From contig JBFWRS010000024.1 of the NCBI GenBank assembly GCA_050248795.1, positions 1-59,629 on the forward strand: 59,629 nucleotides of DNA. Reading direction: 5' to 3'. A program made the position numbers and the translations under genes. Below the pieces are notes generated by a model. That model had not been told where the DNA came from and did no database searches. It saw only the letters and a list, made by a program, of their open reading frames with translations. Position 1 is the stretch's first letter, and each line of letters begins with the position of its first letter. Positions 24,379-32,556 of the stretch are shown piece after piece. Source of the DNA: CAZTDU01 sp050248795. Lineage in GTDB: Bacteria > Pseudomonadota > Gammaproteobacteria > Burkholderiales > SG8-39.

Positions 24379-24743
24379 CCGGGCTTCTTCTCCTCGGGCG
24401 GCACCGGGGCATTGGCGGTCATCGCCTGCTGCATGGCCGCCCACGGCCACAGCATCGGATTCGCTGCGCCCTGTGCAGCGCCCGTCTGTCCCGCTGCCGC
24501 GTCTGCCGAGACCCGCATCGCCTGCAGTGCGACCTTCTGTATCTCCAGGCCCTGGATGGAGAGCTTCACCATGTTCAGGTTCAGCGTGAGCCAGCCCTCC
24601 ACCGAGCGCAATTCGGCGATGCGCTTCTCCACCTCCGCCGGTTCGAGCGTCGGCATTGCCATGCCCGGCACCGGAACGCCCAGCGGCCCCCAGAGCCTGC
24701 GAAACATCTCGAACGGATCCTGCGGCGCTGCGCTATCGGCCAT
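24375..24743 (-). CDS. PhaM-like polyhydroxyalkanoate granule protein
   Basis: 122 residues. The block PTLEPAEVEKRIAELRSVE then WLTLNLNMVKLSIQGLEIQK matches what I know as the PhaM family, which binds PHA granules and DNA and activates PHA synthase in Ralstonia. PhaM proteins often have a basic C-terminal tail that binds DNA; here the C-terminus is Ala/Pro/Met-rich and acidic to neutral, so DNA binding is doubtful. No phaC or phaP is in the window. ATG 24743 follows GGGGAG. Confidence 0.7.
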   Translation of the reverse strand: MADSAAPQDPFEMFRRLWGPLGVPVPGMAMPTLEPAEVEKRIAELRSVEGWLTLNLNMVKLSIQGLEIQKVALQAMRVSADAAAGQTGAAQGAANPMLWPWAAMQQAMTANAPVPPEEKKPG

Positions 24744-24753
24744 GTCGGCTCCC

Positions 24754-25932
24754 CTAGGTTCCTTCGAAGAAACTGCGCACCTCTGCCTCACGGCGAACGG
24801 TGTCCTGATAGCCCAGGTCGATCAGCGCACGGCAGAACGGCTCCTCGAACAGCAGGTAGCTCGCGAGGTTCGAGCCCGAGCGGCTGACCGCGCCGGTCGG
24901 TCTCAACACGAAGCGCACGGTGCGCGGAAGCTCATGCAGGAAGCGCGCGGCAACGCGTTCGATGGGCTGCGATGGAGAGATGAAGAGAACCTTGATCGGC
25001 CGCAGCGCGGACTTGCCGCCAGCCAGCGTCTCGCGTGGTATCAGTTCGACCGTGCGGTTGATGCGCTCCAGGCGCTCGATGTCGACCAGCAGGCTGTCGA
25101 GGAATATCGAATTCAATGCGTGACCGGCCACCTGCGCCAGCGAAGGATAGATGTTCGAGCGCGCGCGCGCGGAATCCGCGCTCTGCCTGCCGGTACCAAC
25201 CACCAGCACGCGGTCGGCCCCGAGGTGCAGCGCGGGGCTCACCGGAGCGATCTGGCGCATCGATCCGTCGCCGAAATACTCGCGGTGCAGCTTCACGGCC
25301 GGAAAGATGAAGGGCAGCGCCGCCGAAGCAAGCAGGTAGTCCAGGTTCAGCGTCACCGCCGCGCCTATGCGCTGGTTGCGCTCCCAGGCTTCCAGCCCCG
25401 ACCCGCCCTGGAAGAACGACACGCTCTGCCCGCTGGTGTATCCGGACGCGGTGACGCTCACCGCGTAGAGAGCACCCGCATCGATGTTGTCCTGGATGCG
25501 CGCGAACGGCAGGTTCTTGTCGAGCATCTCGCGCAGCGGCCCGTTGTCGAGCAGGGACACCGGATTGTGTCGCGAGATCAGCATCATCGAGGCGAGCCAG
25601 CGTGCGCCGGTCCCCATGATGCTGGCCACGTCTGTGCGGTAGACGTGGTCGCAATGCATGTTCTCCCACACCTCCAGCAGGTTGCCGACGGCGCGCGTGA
25701 AGTTGTCCGCGTAGACCGCCAGGGTCGCCGCATTGATCCCGCCGGCCGAGGTACCGCAGACGATCGGAAACGGGTTCCTTGCCGGATTGCCGAGGACGTC
25801 GCGAACTGCCTTGACCACGCCAACCTGGTAAGCGGCGCGCGCTCCGCCGCCGGTCAGTACGAGGCCGGCGCGCGGCTTCTGCCGGCTGGCCGGAAACGGC
25901 ATCACATTGCCGGCGGAAGCGTCGCTCGCCAT
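24754..25932 (-). CDS. Patatin-like phospholipase
   Basis: 392 residues. Catalytic dyad Ser62 (GTSAG) and Asp222 (FGDGSM), plus the oxyanion loop LVLTGGGARAAYQVG at residues 24-38. The long C-terminal region is typical of the bacterial branch. Acyl hydrolase on phospholipids or storage lipid. With the PhaM-like gene downstream a role as a PHA depolymerase-like or granule-associated hydrolase is possible but not shown. It sits 10 nt upstream of the PhaM-like gene and next to maeB, likely one operon. Confidence 0.9.
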   Translation of the reverse strand: MASDASAGNVMPFPASRQKPRAGLVLTGGGARAAYQVGVVKAVRDVLGNPARNPFPIVCGTSAGGINAATLAVYADNFTRAVGNLLEVWENMHCDHVYRTDVASIMGTGARWLASMMLISRHNPVSLLDNGPLREMLDKNLPFARIQDNIDAGALYAVSVTASGYTSGQSVSFFQGGSGLEAWERNQRIGAAVTLNLDYLLASAALPFIFPAVKLHREYFGDGSMRQIAPVSPALHLGADRVLVVGTGRQSADSARARSNIYPSLAQVAGHALNSIFLDSLLVDIERLERINRTVELIPRETLAGGKSALRPIKVLFISPSQPIERVAARFLHELPRTVRFVLRPTGAVSRSGSNLASYLLFEEPFCRALIDLGYQDTVRREAEVRSFFEGT

Positions 25933-28230
25933 CTAGAACAGGCTTGACTCCATGCCGCTGCGCGGGGCGCTCGCGTCCACCACCGTGAGCGCGGTCATGT
26001 TGACGATCCTGCGCACCGTGGCGGAGGGCGTGACGATGTGCACAGGACGCGCCGCGCCGAGCAGAATCGGGCCGATCGTGACGCCGACACCAGCGGCCGT
26101 CTTCAGCAGGTTGAACGCTATGTTTGCTGCATCCAGCGTGGGCATGATCAGCAGGTTCGCCGCGCCCTTCAGCCGCGAGTTCGGAAACACCTTGAGGCGG
26201 ATCTCCTCCGAGAGCGCCGCATCGCCATGCATCTCGCCCTCGACTTCGAGGTCCGGCGCGCGTTCCATCAGCAGCGCCAGCGCTTTCTGCATCTTGCGCG
26301 CCGAAGGCAGGTCCACGCTGCCGAAGTTCGACGCCGAGAGCAGCGCAACCTTGGGCAGGACGCCGAACCTGCGCATCTCCTCTGCCGCCAGCAGCGTCAT
26401 CTCGGCGACGTGCTCTGCATCCGGGTCCGGCGTCACATAGGTGTCGCAGATGAATACGGTCCGGTCCGGCAGCATCAGCGCGTTCATTGCTGCGTAGTGA
26501 TTCACGCCCGGGCGCAGGCCGATCACGTCATTGATGTACTTGAGGTGCAGGGCGTGCGTGCCGAAGGTGCCGCAAAGCATGCCGTCGGCCTCGCCCTTGT
26601 GAATCAGCATCGCGCCGATCAGCGTGTTGCGCCGGCGCATTTCCAGCTTGGCATACTCCGGGGAAACGCCGCGGCGCTCGGTCAGCGCGTGATAGCTGCT
26701 CCAGTAGTCTCGGTAGCGTGGGTCGGACTCCGGGTTCACCAGATCGAAGTCCTTGCCGGCGCGCAGCCTCAGCCCGAGGCGCTCGAGCCGCGTCTCGATC
26801 ACCGCGGGACGGCCGATCAGCACGGGGAACGCAAGCCCTTCGTCGACTACCGTCTGCACCGCGCGCAGTATCCGTTCGTCCTCCCCTTCCGCGTAAACGA
26901 TGCGTCCGGGAGACGCCTTGGCCGCCGCGAACAGCGGCTTCATGACGAGACCCGAGTGGTAGACGATCTGCATCAGGGAATCGCGGTATGCCGCCATGTC
27001 GGCGATGGGACGGCTGGCGACGCCGGACTCCATCGCCGCACTCGCCACCGCGGGTGCCACATGTGCGATCAGGCGGGGATCGAAGGGACGGGGGATGAGG
27101 TACTCGGGACCGAACTTGAGTTCCTGGTCGCCGTAGGCCATGGCGACGATGTCGGACGTCTCCGCCTGCGCGAGCGATGCGAGCGCGCGCACCGCGGCCA
27201 GCTCCATCTCGGGCGTGATCGTCGTCGCGCCGACGTCCAGGGCGCCGCGGAAGATGAACGGAAAACACAGTACGTTGTTCACCTGGTTCGGATAATCGGA
27301 ACGGCCGGTGGCGATGATGCAGTCTGGCCGGGCCGCCTTGGCAAGTTCAGGCAGGATCTCGGGCTCCGGATTGGCGAGCGCAAGGATGATCGGGTTCGCA
27401 GCCATCTTCTTCACGGCGTCCGGGGACAGCACGCGGCCGGCGGATAGCCCGAGGAACACGTCCGCGCCCTCGATCACCTCGTCCAGCGTCCTCGCAGCAG
27501 TGTCCTTGGCGTAGAGTTCCTTGTCCGGGTCCATGAGTTCCCTGCGACCCGTATAAACGACGCCGTTGATGTCGGTGACATAGATGTTCTCCACCGGCAG
27601 CCCCATCTTCACCAGGAGGCCGAGACAGGCGAGCGCAGCCGCACCGGCGCCGGACGTAACGAGCTTGACGTGCGCGAGTTCCTTGCCGACCACCTTGAGC
27701 CCGTTCAGGATTGCCGCCCCGACAATGATCGCGGTGCCGTGCTGGTCGTCATGGAACACCGGAATGTTCATCCGCTCGCGAAGCTTCCTCTCGATGTAGA
27801 AGCACTCGGGCGCCTTGATATCCTCGAGATTGATGCCGCCAAAGGTCGGCTCGAGCGCCGCGATCATGTCGACGAGCCTGTCGGGGTCTGTCTCGTCGAT
27901 CTCGATGTCGAATACGTCTATGCCGGCAAACTTCTTGAACAGGACCGCCTTTCCCTCCATGACGGGTTTTGCGGCGAGCGGCCCGACTGCACCCAGCCCG
28001 AGCACCGCAGTGCCGTTGGTGATGACGCCGATCAGGTTGGCGCGCGAGGTAAGCGTCATCGCTTCCCGCGGATCGCGCACGATCTCTTCGCAGGCGGCGG
28101 CAACGCCCGGTGAATATGCCAACGCGAGGTCGCGCTGGTTGGTGAGCTGCTTGATGGGAAGGATCGAAATCTTCCCGGGCCGCGGCAACCGGTGATACTC
28201 GAGGGCGCTTTTCTTCAGTTGCTCATCCAA
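25933..28230 (-). CDS. maeB: NADP-dependent malic enzyme with phosphotransacetylase-like domain
   Basis: 765 residues: the malic enzyme part (about 1-430, with LALAYSPGVAAACEEI, HDDQHGTA and the Rossmann segment GAGAAALACLGLLVKMG) is followed by a PTA-like domain (about 440-760), as in MaeB. It decarboxylates malate to pyruvate, making NADPH; the PTA domain is usually regulatory (acetyl-CoA). I set the start at TTG 28228-28230 because it gives MDEQLKK as in homologues and lies 8 nt after GGAG; the GTG two codons earlier (28236) is only 2 nt from that site. Confidence 0.93.
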   Translation of the reverse strand: MDEQLKKSALEYHRLPRPGKISILPIKQLTNQRDLALAYSPGVAAACEEIVRDPREAMTLTSRANLIGVITNGTAVLGLGAVGPLAAKPVMEGKAVLFKKFAGIDVFDIEIDETDPDRLVDMIAALEPTFGGINLEDIKAPECFYIERKLRERMNIPVFHDDQHGTAIIVGAAILNGLKVVGKELAHVKLVTSGAGAAALACLGLLVKMGLPVENIYVTDINGVVYTGRRELMDPDKELYAKDTAARTLDEVIEGADVFLGLSAGRVLSPDAVKKMAANPIILALANPEPEILPELAKAARPDCIIATGRSDYPNQVNNVLCFPFIFRGALDVGATTITPEMELAAVRALASLAQAETSDIVAMAYGDQELKFGPEYLIPRPFDPRLIAHVAPAVASAAMESGVASRPIADMAAYRDSLMQIVYHSGLVMKPLFAAAKASPGRIVYAEGEDERILRAVQTVVDEGLAFPVLIGRPAVIETRLERLGLRLRAGKDFDLVNPESDPRYRDYWSSYHALTERRGVSPEYAKLEMRRRNTLIGAMLIHKGEADGMLCGTFGTHALHLKYINDVIGLRPGVNHYAAMNALMLPDRTVFICDTYVTPDPDAEHVAEMTLLAAEEMRRFGVLPKVALLSASNFGSVDLPSARKMQKALALLMERAPDLEVEGEMHGDAALSEEIRLKVFPNSRLKGAANLLIMPTLDAANIAFNLLKTAAGVGVTIGPILLGAARPVHIVTPSATVRRIVNMTALTVVDASAPRSGMESSLF

Positions 28231-28264
28231 GGTCACATCTCCGCCCCGGGAAACCGGGCCGCAA

Positions 28265-28273
28265 AGTATATCA
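28265..28273 (-). promoter_or_regulatory. Extended -10 promoter of maeB
   Basis: Minus strand TGATATACT: TG, one base, then TATACT (28265-28270). No good -35, which is usual for extended -10 promoters. Start predicted near 28258, about 28 nt before the maeB TTG. Confidence 0.45.
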
Positions 28274-28286
28274 ATCCCGACTTCCC

Positions 28287-28292
28287 TATAAT
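28287..28292 (+). promoter_or_regulatory. -10 box TATAAT at the aminotransferase start
   Basis: Perfect TATAAT eight bases before the ATG at 28300, so transcription would begin at or within a base of that codon. No clear -35. The upstream ATG (28291) overlaps the box. See the leaderless finding. Confidence 0.4.
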
Positions 28293-28299
28293 GATCACG

Positions 28300-29463
28300 A
28301 TGCGCTTCGCTAAACGCGCCGGCGGGATCGCGCCGTTCGAGGTCATGGAAGTCCTGTCCCGCGCGCACGCGCTCGAAGCGCAGGGCCGCCGCGTCATTCA
28401 TCTGGAGATCGGCGAGCCGGATTTCACCGCGACTGCGTCAGTAGTCGCCGCCGGCGAGCGGGCGCTGCGCGACGGCTGCACCGCCTACACCGCGGCGCTC
28501 GGCCTGCCGCAGTTGCGCGAAGCCCTGGCGGAACACTATGCCGCGCACCTGGGCGCGCGCGTACCGGCGTCACGTATTGCGGTTACCGCGGGAGCGTCCG
28601 GAGGCCTGCTCCTTCTGCTTGCTTCACTTGTCGACGCCGGCGACGAAGTGCTGGTGCCCGATCCCGGCTATCCGGGCTATCGCCAGTTCGTGCGCGCGTT
28701 CGAGGGCCGGCCGCGAGCACTCCCGGTGGATGTGCGCAACGCGTTCCAGCCGACGCTGTCCGGCGTGCGCGATGCCTGGAGCGCCCGCACCGTCGGCATG
28801 GTGCTCGGTACGCCGTCGAACCCTACCGGCACGCTGATTTCGCGCGAGGCGCTTCGCCGGATTGCCGGGTTTGTCGGCGAGCGCGGTGGATTCCTGATCG
28901 TGGACGAGATCTACCAGGGTCTGGTCTACGACGGACAGGCGCCGTGGACTGCAGCAGAACTCGATCCTTGCGTGATTGTCGTGAACAGCTTCTCGAAGTA
29001 CTTCTGCATGACCGGCTGGCGCCTTGGCTGGGCAGTACTGCCGGACGCACTGGTTCGCCCCTTCGAAAGGATTGCCCAGCACCTGTTCATCTGTCCTTCG
29101 GCCATTGCGCAGCATGCCGCGCTTGCGGCGTTCCTGCCGGAGACGCTGGCCATCCTTGAGCAGCGGCGCGTCGAGTTCGAGGCCAGGCGGAATTTCCTCT
29201 TGCCGGCGCTGGAGGGACTCGGGCTGCCGGTACCGGCGCGGCCTTCGGGAGCGTTCTATCTTTACGCGGACTGCTCTCGCTACGATGCTGATGCCAGGCG
29301 CTTCTCGCTGGACCTTCTCGAACGCGCTGGAGTGGCAGCGACTCCCGGACTCGATTTCGGCGAGAATGCGACCGCTTCCCACCTCAGGTTCGCATACACG
29401 CGCGGACTCGATGACCTGCGCGAGGCCACTGAGCGGCTTGGAGGATTCCTCGGTCGCGCTTAG
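28300..29463 (+). CDS. PLP-dependent class I/II aminotransferase
   Basis: 387 residues, fold-type I. The PLP lysine is Lys233 in SFSKYFCMTGWRLGW; the cofactor-contact blocks PDPGYPGYRQF and GTPSNPTGT and the C-terminal substrate Arg region (HLRFAYTR) are intact. It resembles the aspartate/aromatic-type aminotransferases often placed next to malic enzyme; acceptor unknown. Start ATG 28300 (MRFAKRAGG) fits homologues; a second in-frame ATG is at 28291. No ribosome site is visible. Ends in a shared TTAG with the convergent lytic transglycosylase. Confidence 0.88.
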   Translation: MRFAKRAGGIAPFEVMEVLSRAHALEAQGRRVIHLEIGEPDFTATASVVAAGERALRDGCTAYTAALGLPQLREALAEHYAAHLGARVPASRIAVTAGASGGLLLLLASLVDAGDEVLVPDPGYPGYRQFVRAFEGRPRALPVDVRNAFQPTLSGVRDAWSARTVGMVLGTPSNPTGTLISREALRRIAGFVGERGGFLIVDEIYQGLVYDGQAPWTAAELDPCVIVVNSFSKYFCMTGWRLGWAVLPDALVRPFERIAQHLFICPSAIAQHAALAAFLPETLAILEQRRVEFEARRNFLLPALEGLGLPVPARPSGAFYLYADCSRYDADARRFSLDLLERAGVAATPGLDFGENATASHLRFAYTRGLDDLREATERLGGFLGRA

Positions 29464-30182
29464 GTGGAGCTGCGCCTCGCGCGCTCCAGCGTCCGCTCAA
29501 GCCGCGTCCGTTCTGCCAGCACCCTGCCGGCGTAGACGGCATTCGGCTCGTCCAGCGAGCCGGAGTACATCTGCAAAGCGGTCTGGGTTTCGCCGAAGCG
29601 CCGCATGTACTCGCGCAGGATGCGCGCACCGACCTGGATGTTCACGTGCGGGTCGAGCAAGGCATCGGCCCCGCCGTGCTCTTCGAGCTTCTCGTGGTGG
29701 TATTTCGGGATGACCTGCATCAGCCCCTTGGCACCCATGATGCTTTCCGCGACCGGGTTATAGCGGGACTCCACCGCCACCACCGCAAGGATCAGCAGCG
29801 GGTCAACCTGATGCACCGCCCCTGCCCGATAGGCTGTGGCGACATAGTCCGCGATCACTTCCTCGGCGACCCGGTAACGCTTCGCGATGAACTCCGCGAC
29901 TGCCTGCCGGTCGCGCACTTTCGTATGGTCCTCGGCCTGCGCGGGGCGGACATCGGCACGGATCGCACCGGCGGCGAGGGTCGGGCCAGCGGGTTCAACG
30001 GCCAACTGGCCCAGCGCGACCAGTTGTCGCGTCACCCGGTCCCTGGACGAGGGCATGGCTGCTGTTGACGCTGCGATGATGACGATAAGGCCGAGCAACG
30101 CGAGAAGCGCGCGTGCGAGCGACCAGACCTTGATGAAAGCCGTGATCCCAGGCCAGAGAATCGGGTTCTGCATCGGCTGCAT
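29460..30182 (-). CDS. Lytic transglycosylase with SLT domain, membrane-anchored
   Basis: 240 residues. One N-terminal transmembrane segment (about 20-42) is followed by a linker and an SLT domain: catalytic Glu138 in VVAVESRYNP, then GAKGLMQVIPKY and the NIQVGARILREYMRRFG block. It cleaves peptidoglycan between MurNAc and GlcNAc from the periplasmic side of the inner membrane. ATG 30182 lies 5 nt after AAGGAGG, the best ribosome site in the region. Preceded by a long leader. Confidence 0.9.
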   Translation of the reverse strand: MQPMQNPILWPGITAFIKVWSLARALLALLGLIVIIAASTAAMPSSRDRVTRQLVALGQLAVEPAGPTLAAGAIRADVRPAQAEDHTKVRDRQAVAEFIAKRYRVAEEVIADYVATAYRAGAVHQVDPLLILAVVAVESRYNPVAESIMGAKGLMQVIPKYHHEKLEEHGGADALLDPHVNIQVGARILREYMRRFGETQTALQMYSGSLDEPNAVYAGRVLAERTRLERTLERARRSST

Positions 30183-30271
30183 GACTGCCTCCTTAATCGA
30201 ACGCCGCCGCACTTCCGGACCCGATCCGCCCGAGCAGGCGCCCGGTACTGATCGGTTCTTCGGTGTGAGGA

Positions 30272-30296
30272 CAGGCCCGCTGAAAGTAAGGGCCTG
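30272..30296 (-). other. Stem-loop in the lytic transglycosylase leader
   Basis: 7-bp perfect stem CAGGCCC/GGGCCTG with an 11-nt loop, about 90 nt upstream of the ATG. Possible leader structure; no U-tract follows. Confidence 0.4.
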
Positions 30297-30383
30297 CTGG
30301 CCGCATTGGCCTGGATGATGCAGGCTTGGGCCCTCGCGCCGGGATCGTCCTCCGATGCCGGATGCTGCGACGCAACTTTGATC

Positions 30384-30413
30384 ATGTTACATCGAAATCT
30401 GTAATGTCGTCAA
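30384..30413 (-). promoter_or_regulatory. Possible promoter for the lytic transglycosylase gene
   Basis: Minus strand TTGACG (30408-30413), 18 bp, TAACAT (30384-30389). Would give a leader of nearly 200 nt. Confidence 0.4.
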
Positions 30414-30649
30414 TATGTTCCATCGAGATGTCGAAATTGCATTGCTGCTACGCAATAAGACACCGCACGGGATCGATTCGATGTATTTCCCCGGAACAAG
30501 CAAGCCCCCGGGTAAAATGGAGCATCCCTCCAATCGAGATGCGGTCCACTCTGAGCCGCGTATTCGATTTTGAAAGGAAGCTTCGCGGACCGGCGTAGGC
30601 ACCCGGTTGGACGGAACGCCCACGCGGTCCGCAGAGCTTCGAGGGGCCG

Positions 30650-30671
30650 GCGAAGGGCTTTCGCCCCTCGC
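30650..30671 (-). terminator. Stem-loop after the histone-like gene
   Basis: 8-bp stem GCGAGGGG/CCCTTCGC (one mismatch), loop of 6, starting 22 nt after the stop codon. No U-tract, so a weak terminator or 3' protecting hairpin. Confidence 0.4.
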
Positions 30672-30693
30672 CACGTTCCCGATCGGTTCCCGG

Positions 30694-30993
30694 TTACGGC
30701 CGGGAGCCGGTTGGAAACGGCCACGCGGCCGCCGGATTCAGCGCGGTTCTCGCGCCGGACATCCCGGCGGTAGGCGCCGGTGCTGCACGCACCGACGTCA
30801 TCGCGGAGCTGGCCTTAGGCTTGGCGGGCTTGCTTGCCTTTTTCTTCTTCTTGGCTGCCTTCTTTTTCTTGGCGGCCTTTTTTTTGCCCGATGCCTTTTT
30901 CTTAACTGCTTTTTTTGCTGCTTTCTTCTTCTTTGACGCTTTCTTCTTCTTCTTTTTCTTCGCGGTTTTCTTAGCTTTTTTCTTCGCAGCCAT
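30694..30993 (-). CDS. Histone H1-like, lysine-rich DNA-binding protein
   Basis: 99 residues. Residues 1 to about 60 are almost only Lys and Ala with a few Ser, Gly and Val, as in bacterial H1-like (AlgP/HC1-type) nucleoid proteins. The C-terminal 35 residues are Ala/Pro/Ser-rich and end in TALNPAAAWPFPTGSRP, an ending I recall from betaproteobacterial members of this group. Probable nucleoid or RNA binding through charge. ATG follows AAGGAGA. The coding strand has long A-rich runs, so frameshift errors in sequencing would be easy here; the frame is intact. Confidence 0.8.
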   Translation of the reverse strand: MAAKKKAKKTAKKKKKKKASKKKKAAKKAVKKKASGKKKAAKKKKAAKKKKKASKPAKPKASSAMTSVRAAPAPTAGMSGARTALNPAAAWPFPTGSRP

Positions 30994-31097
30994 TGCTATC
31001 TCCTTACAGGTAGTTGCACAAAGGAGCCCGGCCGGACAGGCCCGGACTATTCAAGCATCGGCGGATTGCTCCAATCCAATGCATTGAATTCTTCACT

Positions 31098-31361
31098 TCA
31101 CTTCCCGTGCTTGACAGCGAGGTCATGGTACAGGATATCCGGATCAAGCCGAATACCTCCCTCCCAGGTCACCGTCGCCGATTCGGGATCAACGCTCACC
31201 TTCTCGAACTCGCGCACATCGCGCCACAGCTTGAACGCACCTATCTCCAGCAGGTTGCCGAGGAACACACTGCCTTCCAGGCCATCCTCGAAACGCAACC
31301 ATAGCTTGTAGTCGTCTTCTGCCTTGCAAGCCGTCACACGATGCATCTTCTCTGTCTCCAT
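31098..31361 (-). CDS. DUF2442-domain protein
   Basis: 87 residues. The pattern VTACKAEDDYKLWLRFEDG then GSVFLGNLL and AFKLWRDVREFEKVSVD matches DUF2442, a small beta-rich domain often paired with a DUF4160 gene in toxin-antitoxin-like loci. No DUF4160 is here. It lies 33 nt after nrdB on the same strand and may be read through from the nrd promoter. ATG 31361 has AAGGAA upstream. Confidence 0.75.
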   Translation of the reverse strand: METEKMHRVTACKAEDDYKLWLRFEDGLEGSVFLGNLLEIGAFKLWRDVREFEKVSVDPESATVTWEGGIRLDPDILYHDLAVKHGK

Positions 31362-31394
31362 ACGATTCCTTGACCAGATAGAAAAAGAGCCGGT

Positions 31395-32543
31395 TCAGTC
31401 CCAGCTCAACGCGCCCCCGGTCTGATACTCGATCACCCTGGTCTCGAAGAAGTTTCGTTCCTTCTTGAGGTCGATCATCTCGCTCATCCACGGAAACGGG
31501 TTGGCGGCACCCGGAAACAGCACGTCGAGTCCGATCTGCTGGCACCGGCGGTTGCAGATGAAGCGCAGGTACTCCTTGAACATCGGCGCGTTCAGCCCGA
31601 GCACCCCGCGGGGCATGGTGTCCTCTGCGTAACGGTACTCGAGCTCCACGGCCTGCCGGAACAGTGCCTGCAGTTCCTCGCGGAATCCGGGCGTCCACAG
31701 GTGGGGGTTCTCGAGCTTGATCTGATTGACCATGTCGATGCCGAAGTTGCAGTGCATGGACTCGTCGCGCAGGATGTACATGTACTGCTCTGCCGCCCCG
31801 GTCATCTTGTTCTGCCGCCCGAGCGCAAGGATCTGGGCAAAGCCGACATAGAAGAAGAGCCCTTCCATGAGGCAGGAGAAGACGATCAGGCTCTTGAGCA
31901 GCTTCTGGTCGGCATCCGGCGTACCGGTCCTGAACGTCGGGTCCGTGAGCGTGTCGATGAACGGAATGAGGAACTCGTCCTTCTCGCGGATCGACGGAAT
32001 CTCGTTGTAGGCGTTGAATACCTCGCCGGCATCCAGATCCAGGCTTTCGACGATGTACTGGTAGGCGTGGGTATGGATCGCCTCCTCGAAGGCCTGGCGG
32101 AGCAGGTACTGGCGGCATTCCGGCGCCGTGATGTGGCGGTATGTGCCAAGCACGATGTTGTTCGCCGCGAGCGAATCCGCGGTGACGAAAAACCCCAGAT
32201 TGCGCCGCACCACGCGCCGCTCGTCGTCGGTCAGTCCGTTCGGGTTCTTCCAGAGCTCGATATCCCGGCTCATGTTGATTTCCTGCGGCATCCAGTGGTT
32301 GGCGCAGGCCGATATGTACTTCTCCCATGCCCACTTGTACTTGAACGGCACAAGCTGGTTGACATCAGCCTTCGAGTTGATGATGCGCTTGTCGTCAACC
32401 GAAATGCGGCGGAACGCATTCCCGGCGGCGAAGCGCGCATCACGCGCCTCCGCGGCGCCGGACGCCGGAATGAAGCCGCTCGCGGGCTGGATTGCCAGCC
32501 CTGCCATCGGATTCAGTTTGCTTTCCTCTTCAAAGCTGAGCAT
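31395..32543 (-). CDS. nrdB: Ribonucleotide reductase class Ia, beta subunit
   Basis: 382 residues. The di-iron/tyrosyl-radical subunit: EEAIHTHAYQYI holds Glu, His and the radical Tyr region, and ESMHCNFG the second Glu/His pair. The C-terminus needed to dock the alpha subunit is present. It reduces ribonucleotides together with NrdA. ATG 32543 follows GAGGGA; 13 nt lie between the nrdA stop and this start. It is regulated from the NrdR boxes upstream of nrdA. Confidence 0.96.
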   Translation of the reverse strand: MLSFEEESKLNPMAGLAIQPASGFIPASGAAEARDARFAAGNAFRRISVDDKRIINSKADVNQLVPFKYKWAWEKYISACANHWMPQEINMSRDIELWKNPNGLTDDERRVVRRNLGFFVTADSLAANNIVLGTYRHITAPECRQYLLRQAFEEAIHTHAYQYIVESLDLDAGEVFNAYNEIPSIREKDEFLIPFIDTLTDPTFRTGTPDADQKLLKSLIVFSCLMEGLFFYVGFAQILALGRQNKMTGAAEQYMYILRDESMHCNFGIDMVNQIKLENPHLWTPGFREELQALFRQAVELEYRYAEDTMPRGVLGLNAPMFKEYLRFICNRRCQQIGLDVLFPGAANPFPWMSEMIDLKKERNFFETRVIEYQTGGALSWD

Positions 32544-32556
32544 TGCTTCCCTCTTC

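Larger units (their letters stand above)
30183..30693 (-). other. 511-bp gene-free region with AT-rich segment and stem-loops
   Basis: The only long gap in the window. Bases about 30375-30500 are clearly richer in A+T than the surroundings and hold the promoter candidate at 30384-30413. Two stem-loops (30272-30296, 30650-30671) and an inverted repeat GCGGACC/GGTCCGC (30585-30591 and 30626-30632) are visible. I see no convincing protein-coding frame, no tRNA-like fold and no riboswitch class that I recognise. It probably holds the leader of the lytic transglycosylase gene (30183 to about 30377) and the 3' region of the histone-like gene. Confidence 0.6.

Noticed and set aside
30326..30598. 90-codon open frame in the large intergenic region
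   Set aside because: No ribosome site, odd composition and no recognisable fold.
30700..30990. Short repeated Lys-codon units suggesting a repeat array
   Set aside because: They are codon repeats of a lysine/alanine-rich protein, not spaced repeats; no CRISPR-like structure in the window.
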